Positions 16,453 through 26,006 of a stretch of DNA of 64,000 bases are shown here, one piece after another. How positions within the stretch are numbered: position 1 is the stretch's first letter; each line of letters starts with the position of its first letter. This stretch comes from Kitasatospora fiedleri (GTDB lineage Bacteria; Actinomycetota; Actinomycetes; Streptomycetales; Streptomycetaceae): NCBI RefSeq assembly GCF_948472415.1, contig NZ_OX419519.1, positions 186,001 to 250,000 on the forward strand, written 5' to 3'. Position numbers and translations under genes: made by a program. The notes under the pieces were generated by a model that saw nothing but the letters and a program-made list of their open reading frames with translations, was not told the origin of the DNA and did not search any database.

Positions 16453-19344
16453 ATGGCCTCCGATCTCGCCCGCGCCCTCGCCGCCGCCGTCCGCGGCGAG
16501 GTCCGTTTCGACACCGCCGAGCGCGCCGTGTACGGGCAGGACGCGTCGAACTACCGGCAGGTGCCGCGCGGGGTGGTGAAGCCCGTCGACCGGGCGGACG
16601 TGCGGGCGGCGCTGCGGGTGTGCCGGGAGCACGGGGTGCCGGTGGTGGCGCGCGGGTCGGGGACGAGCATCGGCGGGCAGGCGATCGGGCCGGGCGCGGT
16701 GGTGCTGGACTTCCGGCGGCACTTCGGGCGGGTGCTGGAGGTCGATCCGGAGCGGCGCACGGCCCGGGTCGAGCCGGGCACGGTGCTGGACGAACTCCAG
16801 CGCGCCGCCCGGCCGTTCGGGCTGCGCTTCGGACCGGACCCGTCCACCCACAGCCGGTGCACGCTCGGCGGGATGATCGGCAACGACGCCTGCGGCTCGC
16901 ACTCCCTCGCCTGGGGCCGCACCTCCGACAACCTGCACGGCCTGGACCTGCTGCTGGCCGACGGCACCGAACTGTCCGTCACCGGCCCGCTGCCGCCGGC
17001 CGAACGGGCCGCGCTCGCCGCCGCCCCGGGCCGGGTCGGCCGGCTGCACCGGGAGTTGCAGGCGCTGGCGGCGGACAACCTGGGGCTGCTGCGCCGGGCG
17101 ATGCCGGTGCTGCCCCGGCGCGGTTCGGGCTACCCGCTGGACGCGCTGCTGCCCGAGCGCGGCTACGACCTGGTCCGGGCGGTCGCCGGCACCGAGGGGA
17201 CGTGCGCGCTGTTGCTGGGCGCGACGGTGCGGCTGGTGCCCGAGCCGGCCGCCCGGGCGCTGGTGGTGGCGGGCTACCCGGACGAGACGGCGGCGGCCGA
17301 CGCGGTCCCCGGGCTGCTCCCGCTGGCGCCGCTGACCTGCGAGGGGATGGCGGCGGACCTGGTGGCCGCGCTGCTGGCGTCCGGTCCGCGCCCGCCGGTG
17401 CTGGACCGGCTGCCGGACGGCGCGTGCTGGCTGTTCCTGGAGACCGGGGGCGCGACGCCCGCCGAAGCCGCCGACCGGGCCCGGCAGTTGGCGGACGCGG
17501 TGCGGCGGGAGCGGTCCGCGGCGGCCGTGCTGGTGACCGACCCGGGCGAGCAGCGGGCGCTGTGGGCGATCCGCGAGGCCGGGGCGGGCATCGTCACCCG
17601 GCTGCCGCCGGGACCGGACGGGTGGCCGGGCGGCGCGGCCTGGCCGGGCTGGGAGGACTCCGCCGTCCCGGTCGAGCAACTGGGCTCGTACCTGCGGCAG
17701 TTGCGCACCCTGCTGAAGCGGCACGGGCTGCGCGGGGTGCCGTACGGGCACTTCGGGGAGGGTTGCGTGCACCTGCGGTTGGACTTCCCGCTGCGCGAAC
17801 GGCCGGAGGAGTTCCGGGAGTTCATGGCGGAGGCGGCGGATCTGGTGGTGGCGCACGGGGGTTCGCTGTCCGGCGAGCACGGCGACGGGCAGGCCCGGGC
17901 CGAGCTGCTGCCGCGGATGTTCCCGCCGCAGGTGATCGAGCTGTTCGCCCGGTTCAAGCGGATCTGGGACCCGGAGGGCCTGCTGAACCCGGGGCTGCTG
18001 GTCGATCCGCGCCCGCTCGACTCCGATCTGCGCTTCCCCGGGCGGGAGTTGCCGCTCACCCTGGCCTACCCGGAGGACGGCGGCAGCCTGCTGGCGGCGG
18101 TGCACCGCTGCGTGGGCGTCGGCACGTGCGTGGACACCTCGTCCGGGGTGATGTGCCCGAGCTACATGGCGACCGGGGAGGAGCGACACTCGACCCGGGG
18201 CCGGGCCCGGCTGCTCGGCGAGATGCTGCGCGGCGAGCTGGTCACCGACGGCTGGCGCTCGCCCGAGGTGCGCGAGGCGCTGGACCTGTGCCTGGGCTGC
18301 AAGGGCTGTGCGAGCGACTGCCCGGTGCACGTGGACATGGCCGCCTACCGGTCCGAATTCCTGTACCACCACTACCGGTTCCGGCCGCGTCCGGCCGCGC
18401 ACCTGTCGTTCGGCTGGCTGCCGCTCTGGCTGCGGCTGGCCCACCTCGCGCCGCGCGCCGCCAACGCCGTGCTGCGCGGCCGGTTCGGCGCGCCGGTGCT
18501 CAAGCGGCTCGGCGGCGTCGATCCGCGCCGCGCGCTGCCCGCGCTGCCGGAGCGCCGGTTCAGCGCCTGGTTCCGCGCCCACCGGGCCGCGCACCCGGCG
18601 GACCCGGACGCCCCGGCGGTGCTGCTGTGGCCCGACTCGATGTCCGAACTCCTGGACCCGGCCCCGGCCCGGGCGGCCGTGCTGGTGCTGGAGCGGCTCG
18701 GTTTCCGGGTGGTGCTGCCGTCCGGGCCGGTGTGCTGCGGGCTGACGCTGGTCGCCAGCGGGCAACTCGGCCTGGCCCGGCGGGTGGTGGCCCGCTCGGT
18801 GCGCAACCTGGGCGAACTGCCGCCCGGGCTCCCGGTGGTGGGCCTGGAGCCGTCCTGCACGGCCACCGTGCGGGCGGACTGGGCGCGGCTGCTGCCCGGC
18901 GGGGCGTCCGAACTCCCGTCCCGGATGCGCACCCTGGCCGAGTTCCTGGACGAGTTCCTGGACCAGCGGGCGGTGGAGCTGCCGGAGCTGTCCGGAGCGG
19001 CGATGACCCAGGTGCACTGCCACCAGCACGCCGTCCTCGGCACCGGCGCCGACCGGCGCATCACCGCCCGGCTGGGCCTGGACAACCGCGAACTCGACTC
19101 CGGTTGCTGCGGGTTGGCGGGCGCGTTCGGCTTCGAGCGGGGCCACTGGGAGGTGTCGGTGGCCGCCGCCGAACGGGCCCTGCTGCCCGCCGTCCGGGCC
19201 GCCGACCCGGGGACGCTGCTGCTCGCCGACGGCCTGAGCTGCCGCACCCAGATCGCCCAACTGGAGCCGGGCGCACGGCCGTTGCACCTGGCGGAGGTGC
19301 TGCTGCGGGCCTTCGAGCAGGCCGACGGGAGCGACGGGAGCTGA
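16453..19344 (+). CDS. FAD-linked oxidoreductase fused to Fe-S/CCG domains (D-lactate dehydrogenase type)
   Basis: The 963-residue protein joins four parts. An FAD-binding PCMH domain (about 35-210) contains GSGTSIGGQAIG and GGMIGNDACGSHS. The FAD-oxidase C-terminal domain carries SGEHGDGQ. A ferredoxin-like region has CLGCKGCASDCPVH and an earlier CVGVGTC. Last come Cys-rich CCG domains (VCCGLTLV and GCCGLAG). This is the large D-lactate or D-2-hydroxyacid dehydrogenase architecture, which oxidises the acid and feeds electrons to the membrane chain. Substrate choice between D-lactate and similar acids cannot be read. ATG 16453 follows GGGGG. The gene ends at a strong terminator. A duplicated GCGTCCACATGA lies upstream (about 16345-16372). 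Confidence 0.88.
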   Translation: MASDLARALAAAVRGEVRFDTAERAVYGQDASNYRQVPRGVVKPVDRADVRAALRVCREHGVPVVARGSGTSIGGQAIGPGAVVLDFRRHFGRVLEVDPERRTARVEPGTVLDELQRAARPFGLRFGPDPSTHSRCTLGGMIGNDACGSHSLAWGRTSDNLHGLDLLLADGTELSVTGPLPPAERAALAAAPGRVGRLHRELQALAADNLGLLRRAMPVLPRRGSGYPLDALLPERGYDLVRAVAGTEGTCALLLGATVRLVPEPAARALVVAGYPDETAAADAVPGLLPLAPLTCEGMAADLVAALLASGPRPPVLDRLPDGACWLFLETGGATPAEAADRARQLADAVRRERSAAAVLVTDPGEQRALWAIREAGAGIVTRLPPGPDGWPGGAAWPGWEDSAVPVEQLGSYLRQLRTLLKRHGLRGVPYGHFGEGCVHLRLDFPLRERPEEFREFMAEAADLVVAHGGSLSGEHGDGQARAELLPRMFPPQVIELFARFKRIWDPEGLLNPGLLVDPRPLDSDLRFPGRELPLTLAYPEDGGSLLAAVHRCVGVGTCVDTSSGVMCPSYMATGEERHSTRGRARLLGEMLRGELVTDGWRSPEVREALDLCLGCKGCASDCPVHVDMAAYRSEFLYHHYRFRPRPAAHLSFGWLPLWLRLAHLAPRAANAVLRGRFGAPVLKRLGGVDPRRALPALPERRFSAWFRAHRAAHPADPDAPAVLLWPDSMSELLDPAPARAAVLVLERLGFRVVLPSGPVCCGLTLVASGQLGLARRVVARSVRNLGELPPGLPVVGLEPSCTATVRADWARLLPGGASELPSRMRTLAEFLDEFLDQRAVELPELSGAAMTQVHCHQHAVLGTGADRRITARLGLDNRELDSGCCGLAGAFGFERGHWEVSVAAAERALLPAVRAADPGTLLLADGLSCRTQIAQLEPGARPLHLAEVLLRAFEQADGSDGS

Positions 19345-19362
19345 GGGCCCAGCGGGCCCGGA

Positions 19363-19418
19363 CCGGTGAGGCCGCGGCCCGCTCCGCCACCACGCGGGGC
19401 GGGCCGCGGCCTCACCGG
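19363..19418. terminator. 20-bp-stem hairpin between convergent genes
   Basis: Bases 19363-19382 (CCGGTGAGGCCGCGGCCCGC) pair perfectly with 19399-19418 across a 16-base loop. It lies 18 bases after the dehydrogenase stop and 10 bases before the NlpC/P60 gene end, so it should terminate both. Confidence 0.75.
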
Positions 19419-19428
19419 CGGCGCGCCG

Positions 19429-20652
19429 TCAGCAGTCGGGGATCACCGTGCCGTTGTTGTCCTTGGCCACGTCGTTGCCCCACCGCGACAGGTAGAACGC
19501 CGACACCCACTGACCACCCGGCCCCACGTCCGGGTCCGTCTTCAACCACCAGTGGTTGTACGACGACCCGCTCGCCACCTCACGCCCCCACGCCTTGCAG
19601 AACACGTAGTTGGTGCCCTGGTACAGCGTGCCCGTCTGCGCCGTACCGGTGGGCGACGCGTACACCGCGGCGTTCGCGAAGGTGTCCACCCAGTACTTGC
19701 CGGTGCTGGGCGGGGCGCCACCGCCCGCGCAGTCGGGGATCACCGTGCCGCTGTTGTCCTTGGCCACGTCATTGCCCCACCGCGACAGGTAGAACGCCGA
19801 CACCCACTGACCACCCGGCCCCACGTCCGGGTCCGTCTTCAACCACCAGTGGTTGTACGACGACCCGCTCGCCACCTCGCGCCCCCACGCCTTGCAGAAC
19901 ACGTAGTTGGTGCCCTGGTACAGCGTGCCGGTCTGGGTCGTACTGGTGGGCGAGCCGTACACCGCGGCGTTCGCGAAGGTGTCCACCCAGTACTGGCCGC
20001 CGTTCGACGGCGGCGGGGTCGGGCTGCCCCCGCCCGGGCCGTAGAGGCGGATCGCGCCGTAGTAGTCGCTGTGCGAGGACAGGGCGGCGACCCGGACGTA
20101 GCCGCCGGAGTACGGGGCCTCGACGATGTAGCCGTTGCCGAGGTACATGGCGACGTGGTGGATGGTGGAGGCGGTGCCGCCGAAGAAGGCCAGGTCGCCG
20201 GGGAGCAGCGGGGCCGTCCCGTCCGACCGGTAGTAGCGGGCGACGGCGCGGGAGCTCGGCCACTGGGTGTACGTGGTGCCGTTGATCACGTCGGCGCCGA
20301 CCGCGAGGTAGTAGGCGTAGCGGACCAGTCCGGAACAGTCGAGGCCGCGCACGTGGCAGTCGTTGGGGGCGCCGTTGGAGGCGTCGCAGCTGCCGTAGCT
20401 GGGGCCGGGCGCCGAGCCGTGGCCGCCGCCCCAGGAGTAGGGGGTGCCGATCTGGTCGCAGGCCGCGCCGACCGCGGCGACGGCCTGCGGGGCGGCACCG
20501 GAGGAGAGGACCCCGCAGGCGGGAGCGGCTTGGGCGGGTCGGGCGGCGGCGCCGACGAAGAGGACCGCGAAGGAAGCCACCAGGGAGAGGATCACCGCGC
20601 AGCGCAGTGGTGCGGATATCCACCGCGGCACGGGGTTGACGCGCGTAGTCAC
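19429..20652 (-). CDS. secreted NlpC/P60 peptidoglycan hydrolase with duplicated C-terminal domain
   Basis: GTG 20652 starts a signal peptide (RCAVILSLVASFAVLFV, cleavage near AQAAPAC). The NlpC/P60 domain (about residues 45-200) shows the catalytic Cys in LDCSGLVRYAYY, the His in IHHVAMYLGNG and a polar third residue in IVEAPYSGG. After a GGGSPTPPPSNGG linker come two nearly identical copies of an 87-residue module starting YWVDTFANAAVY and ending GTVIPDC. The module is probably a wall-binding or SH3-like domain, but I could not name it. The enzyme likely cuts cell-wall stem peptides outside the cell. The two modules differ at only a handful of residues. Confidence 0.85.
   Translation of the reverse strand: MTTRVNPVPRWISAPLRCAVILSLVASFAVLFVGAAARPAQAAPACGVLSSGAAPQAVAAVGAACDQIGTPYSWGGGHGSAPGPSYGSCDASNGAPNDCHVRGLDCSGLVRYAYYLAVGADVINGTTYTQWPSSRAVARYYRSDGTAPLLPGDLAFFGGTASTIHHVAMYLGNGYIVEAPYSGGYVRVAALSSHSDYYGAIRLYGPGGGSPTPPPSNGGQYWVDTFANAAVYGSPTSTTQTGTLYQGTNYVFCKAWGREVASGSSYNHWWLKTDPDVGPGGQWVSAFYLSRWGNDVAKDNSGTVIPDCAGGGAPPSTGKYWVDTFANAAVYASPTGTAQTGTLYQGTNYVFCKAWGREVASGSSYNHWWLKTDPDVGPGGQWVSAFYLSRWGNDVAKDNNGTVIPDC
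19432..19999 (-). repeat. 268-bp tandem duplication inside the NlpC/P60 gene
   Basis: Bases 19432-19702 and 19729-19999 are almost identical at the DNA level, offset by 297 bases and joined by a short Gly/Pro linker. Silent and coding differences are few (for example GTTGTTGTCC versus GCTGTTGTCC near the start), which means recent duplication or gene conversion. Confidence 0.9.
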
Positions 20653-20846
20653 AGGGGTGTCCCGAACTGTCGTGGGGGCGGGGATTGTTGGCGGACATTC
20701 AAGCACCGCACCCCCGCCGCCCGGTAGACCCCGGACGCACTCCCCCGGACCCGCCGCGCGGCGTTCACCGCCGCTTCGCCCCCGCGCCCCCTCGCCCCGC
20801 GTCCTCTCGCCCGCTCGCTCCCTAGCCCCCTCGTCGGTGTGGCGGG

Positions 20847-21845
20847 TCACTCCCCGGGGTAGCGGACCCCGATCCGCTCCCGGACCGCGTCCAGGGTGCG
20901 CATCACGGCCAGCGTGGAGTCCAGCGGCACCAGCGGCGACTCGGTCTCGCCGGCCCGCAGGCAGCGCATCACCTCGGCGGCCTCCAGCCCGTAGCCGTGC
21001 CCGGTCCTCGCCGGTCCGGTGAAGGTCTCGGGCTCGGCGCCGTCGCGGTACAGGGTGAACCCGGCCGGGTGGAAGAAGTCCCGCTCGATCTCGATCCGGC
21101 CCGCGCTGCCCTGCACGGCGGCCCGCTGGCCGCACTGCACGTCGAGCGAGCAGGACAGCAGGGCGGTCGCGCCGTTCGGGTGGCCGAGCAGGATGCCGGT
21201 GTTGGCGTCCACCCCGAGGTCGGTCAGCCGGGCCCACGCCTGCACCGACTCCGGTGCGCCGAGCAGCAGGTGGGCGAACGCGACGGGGTACACCCCGAGG
21301 TCGAGCAGGGCGCCGCCGCCCGCCGCCGGGTCCCACAGCCGGTGCGCCGGGTCCTCCTCCGCGGTGAACCCGAACTCGGCCTGCACGGAACGCACGTCAC
21401 CGATCGCGCCGTCCGCGACCAGCTCGGTGATCCGCCGCACGGTCGGGTCGAGGTAGGTCCACATCGCCTCCATCAGGAAGACCTCGCGCTTGCGGGCCAG
21501 CGCGACCAGCTCGGCGGCCTGGGCGGAGTTGAGGGTGAACGGCTTCTCGCAGAGCACCGCCTTGCCCGCCTCCAGCAGCAGCGCGGTCGCGCCGTGGTGC
21601 GCGGAGTGCGGGGTGGCCACGTAGACCACGTCGACCTCGGGGTCGGCCGCCAGCTCCTGCCAACTGCCGTACGCGTGCGGGATGCCGTGCCGCCCGGCGA
21701 AGGCCCGGGCGGACTCCTCCCGCCGGGAGGCGACGGCGAACGCCTCCGCGCCGGGGACGGCGGCCAGGTCCTCGACGAAGGAGGTGGCGATGCCGCCGGT
21801 GGCGAGCACGCCCCAACGGATCGGTCGGTCGGCGATCGGTCGCAC
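20847..21845 (-). CDS. Gfo/Idh/MocA-family oxidoreductase
   Basis: The 332-residue protein has a Rossmann N-domain (RWGVLATGGIATSFVEDL) and the family motif CEKPFTLN, whose Lys is the usual catalytic residue. The C-domain follows with FGFTAEEDPAHRLWDP and GGGALLDLGVYP. Such NAD(P)-dependent enzymes oxidise or reduce sugars, inositols or dihydrodiols; the sequence style is that of trans-1,2-dihydrobenzene-diol-dehydrogenase-like members. GTG 21845, seven bases after GAGGAG, is preferred to the more upstream open frame. No substrate is implied by neighbours. Confidence 0.85.
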   Translation of the reverse strand: MRPIADRPIRWGVLATGGIATSFVEDLAAVPGAEAFAVASRREESARAFAGRHGIPHAYGSWQELAADPEVDVVYVATPHSAHHGATALLLEAGKAVLCEKPFTLNSAQAAELVALARKREVFLMEAMWTYLDPTVRRITELVADGAIGDVRSVQAEFGFTAEEDPAHRLWDPAAGGGALLDLGVYPVAFAHLLLGAPESVQAWARLTDLGVDANTGILLGHPNGATALLSCSLDVQCGQRAAVQGSAGRIEIERDFFHPAGFTLYRDGAEPETFTGPARTGHGYGLEAAEVMRCLRAGETESPLVPLDSTLAVMRTLDAVRERIGVRYPGE

Positions 21846-21952
21846 TGCACGCTCCTCGGGTCCGGCAACGCCACGGCCGCCCCAGCCTATCCACCGCCCC
21901 ACCTGCGCCGACAGCCCCCTCCGGGCGGCGGGGCCCGGTGCCGGGCGCACGC

Positions 21953-22084
21953 GGGGGCCGGGCGGTGGGAGGCGCGGGGGCCGGGCGGTGAGAGGCCCGA
22001 GGACCAGGCGGTGAGAGGCACGAGGACCAGGCGGTGAGAGGCACGAGAACGGGGCGGTGGGAGGCGCGGGGGCCGGGCGGTGGG
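21953..22084. repeat. 23-bp tandem repeat (minisatellite), five and a part copies
   Basis: Five full 23-base units run from 21953 to 22067 with a partial sixth to about 22084. Each contains GGCGGTG followed by GGAGGC or GAGAGGC; units 3 and 4 are identical. There are no spacers between units, so it is not a CRISPR. It lies in the gap between divergent genes. Confidence 0.85.
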
Positions 22085-22206
22085 CGGGCGGGCCGCCGGT
22101 TCTCGTCCGCTCTTCGTCCGCGGTGGGTTCCGCCGCCCGTTACCGGGCGGTAGCCTGCCGGTCCGGCGCGTGGCGCCGCACTCGTAGCCGTCTGGGGGCC
22201 GCCGCC

Positions 22207-23066
22207 ATGACCGACCACCGCACCGATCCCGCCGCCGTCGCCCACCGGGCGACCCGGGCCGCGCTCGCCGGGACGGTCGACCGCCTGTGCGTGCTGCTGG
22301 AGCGGACCCACGGGCTGCGGCACCGCTCGGCGCTGCCGCAGTGGTCGGCGGGGCAGGTCGGCGCGCACCTGGCGGCGGTGTTCTGGGCGTACTGCTCGGC
22401 GGTGTCGGACGAGGAGCCGGTCGACTGGGCGGAGGTGCTGCCGGTCGGGGCGCCGGCGTTCGGGCCGCGGATGGCGGCGGTGAACGCCCGGGCCGTGGCG
22501 CTGGTGGGCGAGCGGACCGGCGAGCGGCGGGCGGGGTTCGTCGCGGAGCGGGCCGAGCTCTTCCTGCGCGCCACCGCGCCGCTCGCCCCGGAGACCCGGT
22601 CGCCACCCCGTGGTACGGCCCGGAGCCGGCGCTCACGGTGGCCGCGTCGACCGGTCTGCTGCTCAGCGAGTGCCTGGTGCACGGGCTGGACATCGCCCGC
22701 GCCACCGGCCTGCCGTGGCGGATCGAGCCGGAGCACGCCCGGCTGGTGCTCGGCCAGGCGATGCCGGTGATGATGCCGCTGGCCCTGGACCGGGAGCGGG
22801 CGCGCGGCGTCGACGTGGTGTTCGACCTGGCGGTGCGGGGCGGCCCGCGGCTGTTCCTGGCGGTGCGGGACGGCGCGATGACGGTGACCACCGGCGCCGC
22901 GCCCCGCACGCCGGACTGCCGGATCTCCGCGGACCCGGTCGCCTTCCTGCTGGTGGCGTTCCGGCGCAGCCCGCAGTGGAAGGCGGTCGCGCGCGGTCTG
23001 CTGCGGGCGGGCGGCCGCAAGCCGTGGCTGGCGCCGCGGCTGACCTGGCTGGTGCCGTCCCCGTGA
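22207..23066 (+). CDS. mycothiol-dependent maleylpyruvate isomerase-like protein (one frameshift)
   Basis: ATG 22207 opens a TIGR03083-type protein. The metal-binding His of AGQVGAHLAAVFW and the Glu-x3-His of SECLVHGLD match the family zinc site. A frame change at 22598-22599 is mended by adding one G (APETRVATPWYGPEP). The C-terminal part (MTVTTGAAPRTPDCRISADP) reads like an SCP2-type sterol-carrier fold, a fusion common in actinobacteria. It is the second member of this enzyme group in the window (see 11553-12350). Function is unknown beyond probable mycothiol use. Confidence 0.75.
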
Positions 23067-23126
23067 ACCCGCCGGCGGGCCTTCCCGTGCGCCCGCTCCC
23101 GCCATCGGGCCGTGCGCGGGCCGCGC

Positions 23127-24281
23127 TCAGTGCGGCCGGGTGACGGCGATCAGCGCGGCGTCGTCCCTCAGGCGTCCGCCGACGTGGTCGAGCAGGTCGC
23201 GGCGCAGCGCGTCGAGCAGGGCGCGGGGAGTGCCGGCGGGTGGGAGCGGGCCGGTCCGGTCCGGGAGGGGGTAGAAGGCGCCGGCGGCGTCGCGGGCCTC
23301 GGTGACGCCGTCGGTGTAGAGCAGCAGGGTGCTGCCGGGCGGGAAGTCGAACTCCTCGGTGCGGCGCTCGACCGGGCCCAGGGCGCTCATGCCGAGCGGG
23401 GGCGCGGTGCGGCGCAGCGGCAGCGGGTGGGCGCCGCGGGGGGTGAGCAGCAGGGGCGGGGGGTGTCCGCAGTCGGCGATCCGGGCGGTGGGGCGGTCGT
23501 CGGGCAGGTCGAGGACGAGGGCGGTGGTGAAGTTCTCCTGCACGTCCTGGCCGCTGTCGGTGAGTTCGGCCAGGTGGCGGCGGTAGGAGGCTTCGAGTGC
23601 GTCGGCCAGCCGCGCGGGGTCCTCGTGGTGGTGGGCGAGTTCGCGGAACGCGCCGAGCAGGGCGGCGGCGTCGCCGACGGCGGCCAGGCCCTTGCCGCGG
23701 ACGTCGCCGATCAGCAGCCGGGTGGCGTGCGGGGTGCGGACGGCCGCGTACAGGTCGCCGCCGACGTTGGCCTCGTCGTCGGCGGCGAGGTAGCGGGTGG
23801 CGATCAGCAGCGGGCCGGCGTGGTCGGGCAGCGGGCGCATCAGGACCCGCTGGACGGCGTCGGAGACGGTGCGGACCCGGTCGAGTTCGCGGCCGTGGCG
23901 CTCGTGGATGCGGGTGTAGGCGACCACGACGCCGGTGACCGCGGCGAGCGCGACCAGCTGGGCCTGGTGGTTGGGAGTGAACAGGCCGCCGTGCAGGACG
24001 GCGATGACGGCCTGCGCGACCAGGGCGAGCAGGCCGATCAGGACGGTCAGCCGGGTGCCCGCGAAGGACGGGGTGATGGCGGGGGCGACCACCAGCAGCG
24101 GGCCGAGGTGGATGTTCGGGGAGATCGAGATGTCGATGGCCGAGATCAGCACGATCAGGCCGATCGGCAGCAGCACCATCAGTCGTCCGGTGCGCCGCTC
24201 GCTCAGCAGGTCGGCCAGTCTCCGCCGCTCTCCCACTCCACCACCATGCACCGCGGACGCCACCCCCACGACCCGGTGCAC
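23127..24281 (-). CDS. membrane PP2C-type (SpoIIE) serine phosphatase
   Basis: The protein has four to five hydrophobic segments in its first 130 residues, a short helical linker (YTRIHERHGRELDRVRTVSD) and a SpoIIE/PP2C domain. Metal-binding motifs are present: NVGGDLYAAV, LLIGDVRGKGLAAV, YTDGVTEARD and RDDAALIAV. Such phosphatases act on anti-anti-sigma factors or other phospho-Ser targets in partner-switching cascades common in Streptomyces. No anti-sigma gene is adjacent, so the target is unknown. An internal GTG at 24236 is an alternative start. Confidence 0.85.
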   Translation of the reverse strand: MHRVVGVASAVHGGGVGERRRLADLLSERRTGRLMVLLPIGLIVLISAIDISISPNIHLGPLLVVAPAITPSFAGTRLTVLIGLLALVAQAVIAVLHGGLFTPNHQAQLVALAAVTGVVVAYTRIHERHGRELDRVRTVSDAVQRVLMRPLPDHAGPLLIATRYLAADDEANVGGDLYAAVRTPHATRLLIGDVRGKGLAAVGDAAALLGAFRELAHHHEDPARLADALEASYRRHLAELTDSGQDVQENFTTALVLDLPDDRPTARIADCGHPPPLLLTPRGAHPLPLRRTAPPLGMSALGPVERRTEEFDFPPGSTLLLYTDGVTEARDAAGAFYPLPDRTGPLPPAGTPRALLDALRRDLLDHVGGRLRDDAALIAVTRPH

Positions 24282-24421
24282 CGCGCGTGCCCGGGGTGCG
24301 GCGCCGCGTCACCGCCGGCCCCTGCCCCGGCTCCACGGCCACCGCCCGTACGCCCGCACCCACACCCATGCCCGCGCCCGCGCCCGCCACGGCAGGGGCG
24401 GGGACGGAGCGGGGGCGGGGT

Positions 24422-24844
24422 TCAGCGCGCGGTGATGGCGGTGACGAACTCGGCGAGGCGGTCCTGCGAGAGGTGCCGGGCGATGTCGGCCTCGGTGATC
24501 ATGCCGACCAGGTGGTGGTCGGGGTGGTTGATCACCGGCAGGCGGCGCACCAGGTGCTCCTCCATGACCTCCAGGACGAGGTCCGCCTCCTCGTCCTCCT
24601 CGATCACCAGCGGGCGTCCGGCGGCGAGTTCGGCGCAGCGGACGGCGGCGGGGTCGCGGCCCTCAGCGACGCACTTGAGCACGATGTCGCGGTCGGTGAG
24701 GATGCCCAGCAGCTTCTGCTCCGCGTCGCAGATCGGCAGCGCGCCGACCCCGCGGTCGCGCATGATCCGGGCGGCTTCGGCGAGGGTCTGCTCGCCGGTG
24801 ACGCACTCCGCGCCGGAGTGCATGATCTCTTTCGCGGTGGTCAT
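24422..24844 (-). CDS. paired-CBS-domain protein
   Basis: The 140-residue protein consists of two CBS domains: AKEIMHSGAECVTGEQTLAE to about residue 65, and PLVIEEDEEADLVLEVMEEH to the end. ILTDRDIVLK and MITEADIAR are the typical closing strands of each. CBS pairs sense adenine nucleotides. ATG 24844 follows GGGAGG. Stand-alone CBS proteins of this size are usual stress-associated genes in Streptomyces. The partner is unknown. Confidence 0.88.
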   Translation of the reverse strand: MTTAKEIMHSGAECVTGEQTLAEAARIMRDRGVGALPICDAEQKLLGILTDRDIVLKCVAEGRDPAAVRCAELAAGRPLVIEEDEEADLVLEVMEEHLVRRLPVINHPDHHLVGMITEADIARHLSQDRLAEFVTAITAR

Positions 24845-24950
24845 GGCCGGACCTCCCGAGCTGGCTGGTGCGCGGCGTCCCGCGCACGGTACGTCCGTTC
24901 CCCATGCTCGTCCCGGGCCGGGGCGGGCCGCCACCGCTGGCGGCGGCCGG

Positions 24951-25897
24951 TCAGGCCGCGTGCGGCGGCGCCACCCGCAACGGGCCGGAGCCGGCGGCGA
25001 GTTCGGCGGCGGCGGCGACCTGCGGGAGTTCCAGCTGCTCGACGCCCGGGTCCGTCGCCCCGACCTCTCCCGCCGGGGCGCCGGACCCGGCCGGTCCGTC
25101 GGCCTGCGCGGCCCGGGCGGCCTGCGCGGTCTGTGCGGAGGCCCGGTCGGTGGAGCTCTCCAGGAAGCGCAGCAGCTCCACCGGGAAGGGCAGCACCAGG
25201 GTGGAGTTCTTCTCCGCCGCGACCTCCACCACCGTCTGTAGCAGCCGCAGTTGGAGCGCGGCGGGCGTCGCGGACATCACCTTCGCGGCCTCCGAGAGCC
25301 GCGCGGACGCCTGGAACTCGCCGTCGGCGGTGATGATCCGGGCCCGCCGCTCCCGGTCGGCCTCGGCCTGCCGGGCCATCGAGCGCTTCATCGACTCGGG
25401 CAGCGCCACGTCCTTGATCTCCACCCGGTCGATCTGGATGCCCCAGCCCAGCGCCGGGCTGTCCAGCATCAGTTCGAGGCCCTGGTTGATCGGCTCGCGG
25501 TTGGCCAGCAGCTCGTCCAGCTCGCTCTTGCCGATGATCGACCGGAGCGAGGTCTGCGCGACCTGCGACATCGCGAAGTTGTAGTCCTGGACGTTGACGA
25601 CCGCCTTCACCGGGTCGACCACCTTGAAGTACACCACCGCGTCGACCGGACGGTCACGTTGTCGCGGGTGATGCCCTCCTGCGCGGGGACGGGCATGGTG
25701 ATGATCTGTACGTTCACCCGCCGCATCCGGTCCGCCACCGGCACCATCCGGGCCAGCCCGGGCCCGCGCACCCCGTCCAGCACCCGGCCGAACCGGAACA
25801 CCACCCCGAGCTGGGTCTGCTGCACCATCCGCACGCTCAGTCCGGCGTACAGGCCCAGCACCACCAGCAGCGCAATCACCGCGCCGACCACGATCAT
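24951..25897 (-). CDS. SPFH/Band 7 (stomatin/HflK-like) membrane protein (one frameshift)
   Basis: ATG 25897 (RBS GAGGTGA) gives an N-terminal membrane helix ([20 protein letters not shown]) and the start of the SPFH domain ([19 protein letters not shown]). One missing base at 25646-25647 breaks the frame after DNVTVR. The rest ([20 protein letters not shown]) completes the domain and a helical, Ala/Glu-rich tail with [18 protein letters not shown]. Slipins scaffold membrane microdomains and regulate proteases. The downstream half alone is long, but it lacks the membrane helix and a plausible start. Confidence 0.8.
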
Positions 25898-26006
25898 CGC
25901 CGTCACCTCGACCCGACGTTCCGGCCCGACCGGTGCCCGGACCCGTACCTCCACGCTACTCCGCGCCCTGCTCTGCCGGGACGGACGCCGCCCGTAGGAT
26001 CGGTCC

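Noticed and set aside
16330-19287. 985-codon minus-strand ORF opposite the FAD/Fe-S dehydrogenase
   Set aside because: Composition is Arg/Gln/Gly-rich without domains, typical of antisense frames in G+C-rich genes.
21953-22084. CRISPR array
   Set aside because: The repeat units are directly adjacent without spacers and there are no cas genes.
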